Source of the DNA: DASUNP01 sp963728545
GTDB taxonomy: Bacteria > Acidobacteriota > Blastocatellia > UBA7656
Reading direction: 5' to 3'
NCBI GenBank assembly: GCA_963728545.1
Contig: CAVSKO010000002.1
Coordinates: forward strand, 2,294,001 to 2,358,000
Length of the DNA: 64,000 bases
Shown: positions 8,869-17,489 of the stretch, in pieces
Position numbering within the stretch: the first letter of the stretch is position 1
Layout of the letters: the number at the start of each line of letters is the position of its first letter
Position numbers and translations under genes: made by a program
The notes under the pieces: generated by a model
What the model was told of the DNA's origin: nothing
Databases searched by the model: none
The model's input: only the letters and a program-made list of their open reading frames with translations

Positions 8869-10265
8869 TGTCGGTAGTAGATGATATGTCCGGTGTAATT
8901 AGCAAATGAAATGTCCGCTTTCAACGGCGTAAGGTAGTGCTTTCGTCAGGAGGTCACTATGAAGCACTACTCACAAGCCGCAGTGGAGCGGGCTATGAAA
9001 GTTCAAGAGATCATTCTCCGTGCTATCGCTAAGAAGATCACCTGGTTACAGGCGGCTCAGATCATCGGCATCTCACCTCGTCAGATGCGCCGCTGGTTAC
9101 GCAGGTATGAAGAGTTTGGCTATGATGGGCTGTTTGACCGTCGCAGAGGTAAACCCAGCCCAAAGCGCATTCCGCTTGAGATTGTTGAGCAAGTGCTTAT
9201 GCTTTACCAACACCAATACTTCGACTTCAACGTCAAACACTTCCACGAGAAGCTCTCGGAAGATCACCAGATAGAGCTGAGCTATAGCTGGGTAAAGACC
9301 GCTCTTCAAGAGGCCGGACTGGTCAAAAAGAGCCGCAAGCGTGCTGTTCATCGAAAGCGCCGGCCACGCAGGCCCTTACCCGGAATGCTTCTGCACATTG
9401 ACGCAAGCAAGCATCGCTGGTTTCAAGACTCTCGCTTCTATGACCTTATAGTCATACTTGATGATGCAACCTCTGAGATTTACTATGCCCAATTGGTTGA
9501 GGAGGAATCTACCTTCACGGTTATGAGAGCAATTCGCGAAGTTGTTGAGCAGAAAGGGATATTTTGTTCGCTTTACAGCGACAGGGCCAGTCATTTCTTT
9601 GTAAATGTGAAGGCAGGCTCGCGGGTAGATCGAGAGAGGCTGACACAGGTAGGGCGAGCGATGAAAGAGCTTGGCATAGAGATGATCGCTGCCTACTCAC
9701 CGCAGGCTCGTGGGCGCAGCGAGCGAGGCTTTGCGACATGGCAAGGGAGACTTCCTCAAGAGCTGCGCCTGAGAGGTATAACAACAGTTTCGGGGGCCAA
9801 TGACTTTCTCACGAACTCCTACATCAAGGAGTTTAACCGAAAGTTTACAGTCGCAGCCGCACAGCCAGGCACTGCGTTTGTCCCAGCCCGTGGGCGAGCT
9901 TTAGAGAAGATATTCTGCCTACAGCACGAGCGGGTAGTAGCCAAAGACAATACAGTGAGTTTGGGCAATCGCATCTTGCAGATAGAAAAGAGCAAGTGGC
10001 GGACAACGCTAGCAGGGTGCCGAGTTACGGTTTATGAGCATCAGGACCAAACTATAAGCATAGGATATGGACCGAATGAAGTGGGCAGGTACAAGCCAGA
10101 GGGTGAGCCTGTGACAACAATCAAAGAGAAACAAAAGAAAGCAAAAAGGAAGGGGACGCATCCCGGATTGAACTCAGCAGCCCATTCAGGAACTGGATGT
10201 GGCTATCAATAAGACCGGACATTTCACTTGCTACAAAAAGCGGACATTTTAATTTGCTACGAACA
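8869..10265 (+). mobile_element. Insertion sequence, IS1202/ISNCY type, with target duplication
   Basis: A complete element of about 1.4 kb. The direct repeat AGAATCACAGCTTTCCG stands at 8852-8868 and again at 10265-10281 (16 bp, or 17 if the shared A is counted), so it is a target-site duplication. The ends form imperfect inverted repeats beginning TGTCGGTAG (left) and TGTTCGTAG (right, inverse), continuing to a matched ATGTCCG about 20 bp in; a second internal copy of the TAGCAA..GAAATGTCCG motif lies inside both ends. One transposase gene fills the element. Long duplications of this size are known for the IS1202 group (from memory). The identical duplication copies suggest a recent insertion. 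Confidence 0.9.
8959..10212 (+). CDS. DDE transposase of the IS1202/ISNCY group
   Basis: Catalyses transposition of the surrounding element. Residues 1-60 form a helix-turn-helix (TWLQAAQIIGISPRQMRRWL), followed by a second DNA-binding part. The integrase-like core shows the acidic triad: Asp in LHIDASKH, Asp in LYSDRASHFF and Glu in GRSERGFATWQGRLP. The ATG at 8959 has AGGAGGT 7 nt upstream. The 417-residue frame is intact and its stop is 53 bp inside the right end, so the element may be active. Confidence 0.92.
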   Translation: MKHYSQAAVERAMKVQEIILRAIAKKITWLQAAQIIGISPRQMRRWLRRYEEFGYDGLFDRRRGKPSPKRIPLEIVEQVLMLYQHQYFDFNVKHFHEKLSEDHQIELSYSWVKTALQEAGLVKKSRKRAVHRKRRPRRPLPGMLLHIDASKHRWFQDSRFYDLIVILDDATSEIYYAQLVEEESTFTVMRAIREVVEQKGIFCSLYSDRASHFFVNVKAGSRVDRERLTQVGRAMKELGIEMIAAYSPQARGRSERGFATWQGRLPQELRLRGITTVSGANDFLTNSYIKEFNRKFTVAAAQPGTAFVPARGRALEKIFCLQHERVVAKDNTVSLGNRILQIEKSKWRTTLAGCRVTVYEHQDQTISIGYGPNEVGRYKPEGEPVTTIKEKQKKAKRKGTHPGLNSAAHSGTGCGYQ

Positions 10266-10302
10266 GAATCACAGCTTTCCGCCAACAGCACAAGACTTAA
10301 GT

Positions 10303-10332
10303 TTGACTCGCTTTGCCCGCATCGCTTATATT
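10303..10332 (+). promoter_or_regulatory. Promoter of the RND exporter operon
   Basis: TTGACT (10303-10308), 18-nt spacer and TATATT (10327-10332). It lies only 21 bp beyond the right target duplication of the IS and about 40 bp before the RND start, so the IS insertion left it intact. Confidence 0.6.
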
Positions 10333-10373
10333 CCAACAATAAGGCTGTTGCGCTGGCCCTACGAGCCAAGTTT

Positions 10374-12722
10374 ATGAACCAAACAATGAAGTTAGTTGTT
10401 TTTTACCCTAAGACCATTATCGCTTTATCGCTCGCCATAACAGCCCTGTTCGCGGCTGTGATAACAGTTCGTGGCATCAATTTCAACGGCTCACCTGAAA
10501 CGCTGACGCGCAAAGACAAAGAGCTGGAATTCTTTAACGAGATTCGCACGACCTTTGGCGATGATCGCGTCATCATAGCCGCGCTTACAACCGGGGATGT
10601 CTTCACCCCGGAATTTATCGAAAAGCTCAATCGTTTGACCAGGCAATTAAAATCGATCAACGGGGTCTCGGACGCCATCAGCCTGACAAACCTCCAGGCC
10701 GTCCGTCGCGATGCGGAGGGGATCAGGGTCGAAAGCCTGATCCCCCGCTCCGCCACCGCCGACACCCTTCAAAAGTTAAAGCAAGAGATAACTGCTGATC
10801 CGCTGTACGCGCGCCATTACATCTCCGTGGACGGGCGGACGACGGCCCTGAATGTCTTTATCAACCCGCGCACAGAAGCCGAGACTCGCCAGATTGCCGA
10901 GCAAGTCGAAAGCGTGGCAAAGGCCGAAGCGGGAACGGACGAAGTCATGCTGGCGGGCGTCCCCATCATGAACGTGCGCGGTATGCACAGCATGGCGCGA
11001 GACCTGATAGTCTGCTCGCCCGTCGCGGCTCTCGTATGTTTTCTGGTATTTTTATTCGCCTTTCGCAGTCTCTGGAGCGCGGCAATCCCGCTGATGGCGC
11101 TTGGTATGGGCGTGTTGTGGGTCTTTGGGTTGATGAGCCTGTTCAACCAGCCTATTACCATTGGCACGCTTTCGATGCCTACCGTTTTGATGGCCGTAGG
11201 CAGCTCTTTCATCTTTCATATTCTGAACCAGCACCGGCTATCAATGTCCTGGATTGACAACGCGGCAGACGGCGCGGCGCGGCGCGCGGCATGGCTCGAC
11301 GGCATGAAGTTCATAGGGCCTGCCGTGCTTGTTTCGGGAACGATTACGACGGCAGGATTCGCGGCCTTCTCGTCAAGCGATATCCCTACGGTCCGCGACA
11401 TGGGACTCTATCAAGCGGCAGGCGTGGTCTTCATGTTCGTCCTGTCGCTTACATTCGTGCCTGCCGCGCTCGCCTTGCTTTCGCCCAAAGCAATAGACTC
11501 CGCGCGATCGGAGAAGAAAGATTATGCAGTATGGCTCAACGGCTTTCTTCGAGGCGTAACGGCTATAATCCTGTTTCGCCGTCGGACAGTCCTCATCGTT
11601 TCTCTGCTGTTGACGGCTGTGATCGGCGCGGGCATGGTGTGGCTGCGCGTCAATACCGATTATCTTAAAATATTCCCGCGCCAGGGCGAGACGGTTCAGG
11701 ATGCCGAGAAGTTGCACGAGAGAATGGCCGGAGCAGCCTCGGTGCAGATAACCGTAACGGGCGCGAAGGACGCGATCACCGATCCCGCATTTATGAGCGG
11801 AGTGGCTTCGCTCGAAGCATTCGCGCTCAATCAACCGGGAGTCAACGCCGCCATCTCCATTTCGGACATAGTCAAACGCCTCAACAGTTTACTCCCCGGC
11901 CAATCGGCGGAAGAGATTCCGCGAGACCCGGCAAGGCTTCGGTCAATTATCGCGGATTTCCTATCCCAAGACGAATCGATCAAGCGGCTGGTCAGCCCCG
12001 ACGGCTCGCGCGCGATAATAATTCTCAGGACGAACCTTTTCGGCTCAAACGAGCTGCGCGGCTTGACTACAAAGATCGATGAATGGTCGCGCGCGAATCT
12101 TCCCCCGGGCGCGGTCGAGCGGGCCACAGGATCGTTCGTTCTTTTGAACGACGCGTCGGACGCGGTGGCGACTTCGCAAGCCGAGAGCCTGGCGATTGCG
12201 CTCTCTTCGATCTACCTGATGACGGTAGTGCTGTTTCGATCATTCCTGACAGGTCTTCTCGCGCTGATACCGAACCTGCTGCCTATAGCTTGCTATTTCG
12301 GTTTTCTGGGATGGACGGGCATTACGCTCGACATCACGACGAGCCTGGTTGCGAGCGCCGCTCTGGGGCTTGCCGTAGATAATGCGGTTCATATGATTCG
12401 CCGCTACCGCCAGTCAATTGCCGAGCGTCCCGACGACGAAGGCTGGGCCATGTGGCTCACGATGCACAGGACCGGAAAACCTACAGTGCTTGTCAACCTC
12501 ATGCTCACGATAGGATTTCTAGTCTTTGTGCTCTCCTCGTTTCTGCCGGTGCGAACCAGCGGAGTGCTGTGGGCCGTGACCATACTTGCGTGCCTGGCCG
12601 CCGATTTGATATTTCTTCCGGCCCTTATGAAGACGCGGTTGTTTGCGCGGGTCGCAATAGGCAACAGCAAAAATCAGGAGCCCGATCGAGAGCCGGAGTA
12701 TGCAAATCTAAAAAGGTATTAA
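10374..12722 (+). CDS. RND-superfamily (MMPL-type) exporter
   Basis: About 782 residues with the duplicated RND layout: a first membrane helix (residues 5-30), a large periplasmic loop (to about 205), a five-helix block (about 210-390, including VLVSGTITTAGFAAFSSSDI), then a second half with helix, periplasmic loop and a five-helix block containing DITTSLVASAALGLAVDNAVH. This is the shorter MMPL/hopanoid-exporter style rather than the AcrB style. The start at 10374 (MNQTMKLV) follows the promoter at 10303-10332; the frame is open further upstream into the IS, which is not biological. The LolA-like lipoprotein gene begins 2 bp after its stop, so the pair probably moves a lipid or lipoprotein across the envelope (inference). 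Confidence 0.88.
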   Translation: MNQTMKLVVFYPKTIIALSLAITALFAAVITVRGINFNGSPETLTRKDKELEFFNEIRTTFGDDRVIIAALTTGDVFTPEFIEKLNRLTRQLKSINGVSDAISLTNLQAVRRDAEGIRVESLIPRSATADTLQKLKQEITADPLYARHYISVDGRTTALNVFINPRTEAETRQIAEQVESVAKAEAGTDEVMLAGVPIMNVRGMHSMARDLIVCSPVAALVCFLVFLFAFRSLWSAAIPLMALGMGVLWVFGLMSLFNQPITIGTLSMPTVLMAVGSSFIFHILNQHRLSMSWIDNAADGAARRAAWLDGMKFIGPAVLVSGTITTAGFAAFSSSDIPTVRDMGLYQAAGVVFMFVLSLTFVPAALALLSPKAIDSARSEKKDYAVWLNGFLRGVTAIILFRRRTVLIVSLLLTAVIGAGMVWLRVNTDYLKIFPRQGETVQDAEKLHERMAGAASVQITVTGAKDAITDPAFMSGVASLEAFALNQPGVNAAISISDIVKRLNSLLPGQSAEEIPRDPARLRSIIADFLSQDESIKRLVSPDGSRAIIILRTNLFGSNELRGLTTKIDEWSRANLPPGAVERATGSFVLLNDASDAVATSQAESLAIALSSIYLMTVVLFRSFLTGLLALIPNLLPIACYFGFLGWTGITLDITTSLVASAALGLAVDNAVHMIRRYRQSIAERPDDEGWAMWLTMHRTGKPTVLVNLMLTIGFLVFVLSSFLPVRTSGVLWAVTILACLAADLIFLPALMKTRLFARVAIGNSKNQEPDREPEYANLKRY

Positions 12723-12724
12723 TT

Positions 12725-13573
12725 ATGAAAACCCTTCGCCGCAATAATCACCTCAATAGTTTTTTCTTCATCATACCGGCGCTCGCGCTAATTTCGGGTG
12801 CGTGTAGTAAACCTGAGAGCAAGCCTGCCGAAGGTAGCGCTCATTCTACAATCGCCGACGCGCAGCGCGAAGGCGAGCAGATCGCAGAACGCTACCGCGC
12901 GATTGATAACAACCCGCAGAGCGTGTCGAAGACCAGAGCTGTAGTCAAAAATGGTGACGGAACAGTTCAAGAAGTCGTGATGACGATCTCCAGAAAACGA
13001 GCGCCGGATGGCCGCAGGCTTATGCTCGTTGAGTTCACATCGCCCGACCAGGAGCGCGACCGCAACGCGCTTGTGATTATCGACCCGAAAGGCGATATTG
13101 AAGCGACCCGTTATATTCAAAGCAATAATTCTTTCGCCAGCGCGAATAGTGTTGTTAGCGAGGACTCGCTTTTTGGGATGACGATGCAAGAGTTGGCCGA
13201 CGGGCAGACCGAAAAATACAACTTCCGGCTGCTTGGCGAGGAGAGTTTTGAGGGGAAGCCCGTTTATCGGCTCGAAGGAAAGCTAAAGGATGGGATGGAA
13301 TCAAAATTCCCTCGCATCGTTCTGCTCATTTCGAAAGAGAACTCTGCGGCGCTGGTCGCCGAGTTTTACGATAATCAAAATCAATTGATTCGCCGGGCCA
13401 CCATAGACAAGATGGCGCAGGCAAACGGGCACTGGACGCGAATGCACTGGGTGGTGGACAATCAAGCGCGTCAAAAGAAGATAGAGTTCGAAACGATAAA
13501 GACTGATTACGACGCGCCGCTAAGCGATTCCGTCTTCACGCGGGATCACTTGAAGAAGATAACCACCCGATAA
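12725..13573 (+). CDS. Outer-membrane lipoprotein-sorting (LolA-like) lipoprotein
   Basis: A 282-residue protein with an N-terminal lipoprotein signal ending in the relaxed lipobox ISGAC (Cys near residue 27). The mature part matches the LolA-like family that commonly accompanies MMPL exporters: antiparallel strands with KNGDGTVQEVVMTI, RMHWVVDNQARQKKIEFE and a conserved FTSPDQERDRNALV segment. The ATG is 2 bp beyond the RND stop, so the two are translationally linked. It probably binds a lipidic substrate in the periplasm and hands it to or takes it from the exporter (inferred from pairing). It is followed by an inverted-repeat spacer that may end the transcript. Confidence 0.8.
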   Translation: MKTLRRNNHLNSFFFIIPALALISGACSKPESKPAEGSAHSTIADAQREGEQIAERYRAIDNNPQSVSKTRAVVKNGDGTVQEVVMTISRKRAPDGRRLMLVEFTSPDQERDRNALVIIDPKGDIEATRYIQSNNSFASANSVVSEDSLFGMTMQELADGQTEKYNFRLLGEESFEGKPVYRLEGKLKDGMESKFPRIVLLISKENSAALVAEFYDNQNQLIRRATIDKMAQANGHWTRMHWVVDNQARQKKIEFETIKTDYDAPLSDSVFTRDHLKKITTR

Positions 13574-13581
13574 TGTCCGTT

Positions 13582-13661
13582 GTCAGTTGTGTGTCGTCCG
13601 TTATTCGTGATATTGGCAAGCCAAACAATTGACAACTGACAAAGGACGACACACAACTGAC
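13582..13661. repeat. Inverted repeat GTCAGTTGTGTGTCGTCC
   Basis: A perfect 18-bp inverted repeat at 13582-13599 and 13644-13661, with a smaller nested TTGTCAGTTGT-type repeat, fills nearly the whole 93-bp gap between two genes. It is one of the near-palindromic spacers described in the findings. Confidence 0.7.
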
Positions 13662-13666
13662 TGTCT

Positions 13667-14353
13667 ATGGACATTCTGGCTGTAGTGAGTCGCGCCGACG
13701 AGTTATACCGATTAAGAGCGACGCCGGACGCGGTTAAAGAATCGGTATCGCTGCTCGCGGGTGTGGTCGAAGGGTCCGACCGTTTTGAGGTGCAGTGGCG
13801 ATTGGCGCGCGCGCTGTTCTTTCTTGGGCAAGAAGCAAGCGCGGCGAGCACCAAACAGCAATTGCACGCGGCAGGAATAGGCGCGGGGGAGCGGGCGGTC
13901 GCCCTCAACCGAGAACGGGTCGAGGGGCATTTCTGGCTCGGGGTAAACCTCGCCCTCTTTGCCGAAAGCGCTGGCGGCATAAAAGCGCTCAGAGCATTGC
14001 TCGGCGCGCGTAGCGAATTAAAGCTGGCGGCAGAGATCGCAGAAAGCTATCACGATGCGGGCCCGTTGCGCGTGCTTGCGCGCATCGCGCACAAAGCGCC
14101 GCGACTGTTGGGCGGGAGTCCGAAGCGCAGTCGGCAGTTTTTTGACCGCGCGCTTCAGATAGCGCCTCTAAACAGCGTGACGCTCATTTACGCCGCCGAA
14201 CAGGCGATCGATTGCTCGAACCGCGACCGTGCAGTCAACTTACTGGAGCAGATTATCAATTCCGATCCGGACAAGGATTGGGAATACGAGAACCGCCGCG
14301 ACCGCCGGGTTGCCGAAACGATGTTAAAAAGCATTGACGACCGTCGCGGCTGA
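13667..14353 (+). CDS. TPR-like protein resembling TRAP-associated TatT
   Basis: A 228-residue all-helical protein without signal peptide. Features such as GHFWLGVNLALFAES, FFDRALQIAP and AEQAIDCSNRDRAVNLLEQIINSDP, with a C-terminal RRDRRVAETML, resemble the TatT-type TPR proteins associated with TRAP transporters, in which each subunit is built of helical hairpins. No TRAP transporter is adjacent, so a general TPR scaffold role is equally possible. The ATG at 13667 has no evident ribosome site because the upstream bases belong to the inverted repeat. Confidence 0.65.
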   Translation: MDILAVVSRADELYRLRATPDAVKESVSLLAGVVEGSDRFEVQWRLARALFFLGQEASAASTKQQLHAAGIGAGERAVALNRERVEGHFWLGVNLALFAESAGGIKALRALLGARSELKLAAEIAESYHDAGPLRVLARIAHKAPRLLGGSPKRSRQFFDRALQIAPLNSVTLIYAAEQAIDCSNRDRAVNLLEQIINSDPDKDWEYENRRDRRVAETMLKSIDDRRG

Positions 14354-14448
14354 ATCGCCGGCATGGATAAAAATGTGGTTGATAGCGTAGAATCAGTTTT
14401 CAATACGAACCGAAATCAAAAGGCGATATTAAGCGGAGGATGAAACAG

Positions 14449-15723
14449 ATGAGTTTTAAGCGCGTTGTTGTGACCGGCATGGGAGCCGTCAGCCCTAATG
14501 GCTTAGGGCGTGAAGCGTATTGGAAGGCGACTTCCAACGGGGTGAGCGGGACCGGGTTGATTACGCTTTTCGACGCCTCGCAGCTCTCCTGCAAAGTCGC
14601 CGCCGAGGTGAAGGATTTCGATTTCGACCGCTACATATCGAAAAAAGACAAAGACCGGGTCCAGCGCGCAGTCCCGATGGCTTTCTCTGCAGCCGAAGAG
14701 GCCGCCGCCGATGCGGGCATAAATTTTGAATCGCTCACTCCGCTTGAGCGCGAACAGGTCGGCGTCATAGTGGGCACGGGCGCGGGCGGGATAGAATTCG
14801 CCGAACGCCAGTACAGGCAATACTACGACCGGGGCGACCACGACGCCGCGTACAGAAGAGTCAGCCCTTACTCAATCGTCGCGTCCTTCGTCGGCATGAT
14901 CTCAAGCGAAATCAACATGGCTTTTCGCCTTCACGGGATGAGCCACGTAGTCTCGACCGGCTGCACAAGCTCGACCGACGCGATGGGCTACGCCTGGAAC
15001 TCCATCCGTTCGGGGCAGATCGATACGATAGTCACCGGCGGAGTTGAAGCCTGCATCACGTTCGGGCTGATGACGGCCTTCTGCAGGATGGGGACGGTGA
15101 CGACAAAATGGAACCACGAACCGGCACGCGCCTCTCGCCCGTTCAACGCGGACCGCGACGGATTTGTGCTGGGCGAGGGGGCCTGGGTTTTGATATTCGA
15201 AGAACTCGAACACGCGGTGGCGCGAGGGGCGCAGATTTATGCCGAGGTCGCGGGATACGCCTCGACCTGTGATGCGTATCATCGAGTGCAGATAGCGCCT
15301 ACAGGTCACGACGCCGCGCGCGCGATGCGTATGGCGGTCGAAGGCGCGGGGCTGACTACGGACGAGATAGATTATCTCAACCTTCACGGGACGGCTACGC
15401 GTATCAACGACCGCACGGAGTCGGCGGCCGTGCGAATAGCTTTTGGCGACCGGGCGAGAGAGATTCCCGCAAGCTCTACAAAATCGATGGTCGGCCACCC
15501 GCAGGGAGCAAGCGGAGCGGCGGGAGTAGTAGCGACCCTGATGGCGATGAAGCACAACTACGCGCCGCCGACTATCAACGTCAATACCCCCGATGCGGAG
15601 TGCGATCTGGATTATGTCGCCAACACCGGCCGCGAGATGCGCATCGATACGGCGCTTTGCAACTGCATAGCGTTCGGCTCGAAAAATTCCGCGCTCGTAT
15701 TCAAAAAATATCACCAGGCTTAG
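14449..15723 (+). CDS. Beta-ketoacyl-ACP synthase II-like enzyme (FabF family)
   Basis: Condensing enzyme of the thiolase fold that extends acyl-ACP with malonyl-ACP. About 424 residues. The Cys-His-His triad is complete: Cys172 in STGCTSS, His313 in LHGTAT and His350 in VGHPQGASG. The start at 14449 is preferred because GGAGG (14435-14439) is 9 nt upstream; an ATG at 14440 lies directly against it. No acyl carrier protein or other fatty-acid gene is next to it, and the spacing around the active-site Cys (TGCTSSTDA) is closer to secondary-metabolite or actinorhodin-type FabF-like proteins than to housekeeping FabF, so a specialised product is possible. Confidence 0.85.
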   Translation: MSFKRVVVTGMGAVSPNGLGREAYWKATSNGVSGTGLITLFDASQLSCKVAAEVKDFDFDRYISKKDKDRVQRAVPMAFSAAEEAAADAGINFESLTPLEREQVGVIVGTGAGGIEFAERQYRQYYDRGDHDAAYRRVSPYSIVASFVGMISSEINMAFRLHGMSHVVSTGCTSSTDAMGYAWNSIRSGQIDTIVTGGVEACITFGLMTAFCRMGTVTTKWNHEPARASRPFNADRDGFVLGEGAWVLIFEELEHAVARGAQIYAEVAGYASTCDAYHRVQIAPTGHDAARAMRMAVEGAGLTTDEIDYLNLHGTATRINDRTESAAVRIAFGDRAREIPASSTKSMVGHPQGASGAAGVVATLMAMKHNYAPPTINVNTPDAECDLDYVANTGREMRIDTALCNCIAFGSKNSALVFKKYHQA

Positions 15724-15832
15724 ATTCAATATGCTCTAAGCCTCTTCCACATCAAATAATTATCTCAACCATCGTCTGCCTGGTGGCACTCCGATTGCGT
15801 TTGTCAGTCTTGATGTTCAGGAGGGACCAGGC

Positions 15833-16501
15833 ATGAAAATCAACCTGTTCGTATTTATTCTATCCGGCTTGCTGATTGCCGGAGCGTTATCTACTTTCGC
15901 AGGAGCGGGAGTGAAGCCGCAGCAAGCGATAGCTCATAAAAGCGCCGTAGCGCGTTACAAATTGGACGCTTCCGAAAGTCGCTTTGTGATCAATGCGAAC
16001 TCTTCGGGGGTGCTCTGGTTTCTTGGGCACAACCATCACATTGCTGCGCGCGATTTCACGGGCGAGATACAGATGACTCCGGGCCTGCTCGAATCGGCTT
16101 CGCTGTTGTTGCGTGTTAAAGCCGACTCGCTCGCAGAGACCGGCGAGCATTTTACAGAGCAACAAAAGAAGATAATTACCGATACTATGCATAAGCAGGT
16201 GCTTGAGACGGGGAAGTACCCTGAGATCGTTTTCAAAAGCGCCAAGATCACGCTTAAGAAAAAGATTTCAGAGAATCAGCAAGAGGTTTTGATAGAAGGC
16301 GATCTCACAATACACGATGTTACGCGGCGCGTGGTGATTCCCGCGCTCGTCGAATTCAGCGCAGACAAGGTCCGCGCCAGCGGCAAGTTCGAATTCGACA
16401 GGGATGATTTCAACGTCAAAACCAAGTCTATAAAATGGGGTGCCATAAGGGTCGATGATGATATGAAGCTTTCGTTTGACATCGCGGCCCGTAGCTACTG
16501 A
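15833..16501 (+). CDS. YceI-family lipid-binding periplasmic protein (copy 1)
   Basis: A 222-residue secreted protein: signal peptide (FVFILSGLLIAGALSTFAGA), then the YceI lipocalin-like barrel with YKLDASESRFVINAN, FLGHNHHIAARDFTGEI and a terminal DDMKLSFDIAARS. YceI proteins bind long-chain isoprenoid-like lipids in their barrel (known of the family). An AGGAGG ribosome site stands about 8 nt before the ATG. A second YceI paralogue follows at 17490, with a lipoprotein gene between them. Confidence 0.88.
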   Translation: MKINLFVFILSGLLIAGALSTFAGAGVKPQQAIAHKSAVARYKLDASESRFVINANSSGVLWFLGHNHHIAARDFTGEIQMTPGLLESASLLLRVKADSLAETGEHFTEQQKKIITDTMHKQVLETGKYPEIVFKSAKITLKKKISENQQEVLIEGDLTIHDVTRRVVIPALVEFSADKVRASGKFEFDRDDFNVKTKSIKWGAIRVDDDMKLSFDIAARSY

Positions 16502-16644
16502 GAGCATCGGTATTGAACGATTGTCTAATTTCAATACGCAGCGTTGCGATTCAGTACTATATGGCGAGAGGCCAGCTAGGCTAAAAACCTCGGAAAATCC
16601 CCTGAATAGCAGATAGTATTGCAATTGCCGCACTAAGTGATCGG

Positions 16645-16662
16645 TTGGCACGTCTCTTGCCA
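16645..16662 (+). promoter_or_regulatory. Sigma-54 (RpoN) promoter
   Basis: TTGGCACG (16645-16652), 4 nt and TTGCCA (16657-16662). The invariant GG (16647-16648) and GC (16659-16660) are exactly 12 nt apart, the -24/-12 spacing required for RpoN. Transcription would start near 16672, about 35 nt before the LEA-like lipoprotein gene. No enhancer-binding regulator is encoded in the window. Confidence 0.75.
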
Positions 16663-16707
16663 ATTCTCAGTGTCAGTAATTTATTGCATGAGTAAGAGGT
16701 GAGATTG

Positions 16708-17316
16708 ATGAGGCTTATCAAGCTATTGACGGTAACTTTTCTGCTCGCGTTTTCAATCGGGGCAATAGGCTGTGCCGAGAGTTCTCAACAGAGAGTTGAT
16801 TCAACATCGAGCACGGCCCCGACGGCGCAAGAGGTAGAGAAGGATGACGGCTCGGTGGTCGCAACCAATACAGCCGCTGATGGGACAAAGACCGAAGTAA
16901 GGACTTTCAAGACCGGCGAGGTGGTTCGCGTCACGCGCACGACCAGACCCGCCGCGAAGCGCACGGCTACAATCGAAATGCGCGATGGCCGCAAAGCCGA
17001 TCTGGAAGATGACAGCGAGATTGAGCGAGTGATCAATGCCAGCGCCGACTGGATATCCAGTGCCGCACACAAGACCTGGGATACGACCAAGGCGGTCGGC
17101 AAAGAGGTTGGCGATAAGGCTGAGGATGTGGCGGATAAGACTGTAGACACGAGCAAGGATGTCGGGAAGAAAGCAGTTAAGGGGACTAAGGCCGGGGTCA
17201 AAGAAGTAGGGGACAAGGCTGAAGACGTAGGCGACGCAGTTGGGAATACGGCAAAGAAGGTTGGTAAAGGCGCGAAGTCAGTCGGTAAGAAGGTAAAGGA
17301 TAAGGTTTCCAATTAA
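16708..17316 (+). CDS. LEA-like amphipathic-repeat lipoprotein
   Basis: About 202 residues. The signal peptide ends in lipobox IGAIGC, so it is probably lipid-anchored. A Thr/Arg-rich middle is followed from about residue 105 by Lys/Asp/Val/Ala-rich 11-residue-like repeats (KEVGDKAEDV, GKKAVKGTKAG, KVGKGAKSVG) that predict long amphipathic helices, similar to late-embryogenesis-abundant and apolipoprotein-like stress proteins. The ATG at 16708 is chosen for the GAGG 8 nt upstream. It stands alone between a sigma-54 promoter and a strong terminator, so it is a single-gene, probably stress- or starvation-induced unit (inference). Confidence 0.75.
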   Translation: MRLIKLLTVTFLLAFSIGAIGCAESSQQRVDSTSSTAPTAQEVEKDDGSVVATNTAADGTKTEVRTFKTGEVVRVTRTTRPAAKRTATIEMRDGRKADLEDDSEIERVINASADWISSAAHKTWDTTKAVGKEVGDKAEDVADKTVDTSKDVGKKAVKGTKAGVKEVGDKAEDVGDAVGNTAKKVGKGAKSVGKKVKDKVSN

Positions 17317-17347
17317 TAATCTCGCTCTCAAAACTGAGCGAGAACAA

Positions 17348-17394
17348 CCCGCCTCACAGTATCTGGGGGGAGTGTGAGGCGGGTTATTTATTTT
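17348..17394 (+). terminator. Rho-independent terminator of the lipoprotein gene
   Basis: Perfect 11-bp stem CCCGCCTCACA (17348-17358) / TGTGAGGCGGG (17373-17383), 14-nt loop, then TTATTTATTTT. Confidence 0.9.
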
Positions 17395-17489
17395 CTAACG
17401 ACGAGACAATTGCAGGCATCAGAAGTTAAGGGTAATGTCATCACCAGAATAAGCTAGCTTGAATTATCCTTCGAGGAGACCGGGAGCTT

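Noticed and set aside
10197..10373. RND exporter start within the IS right end
   Set aside because: The frame is open there only by chance; the promoter at 10303-10332 and the MNQTMKLV start at 10374 fit the family.
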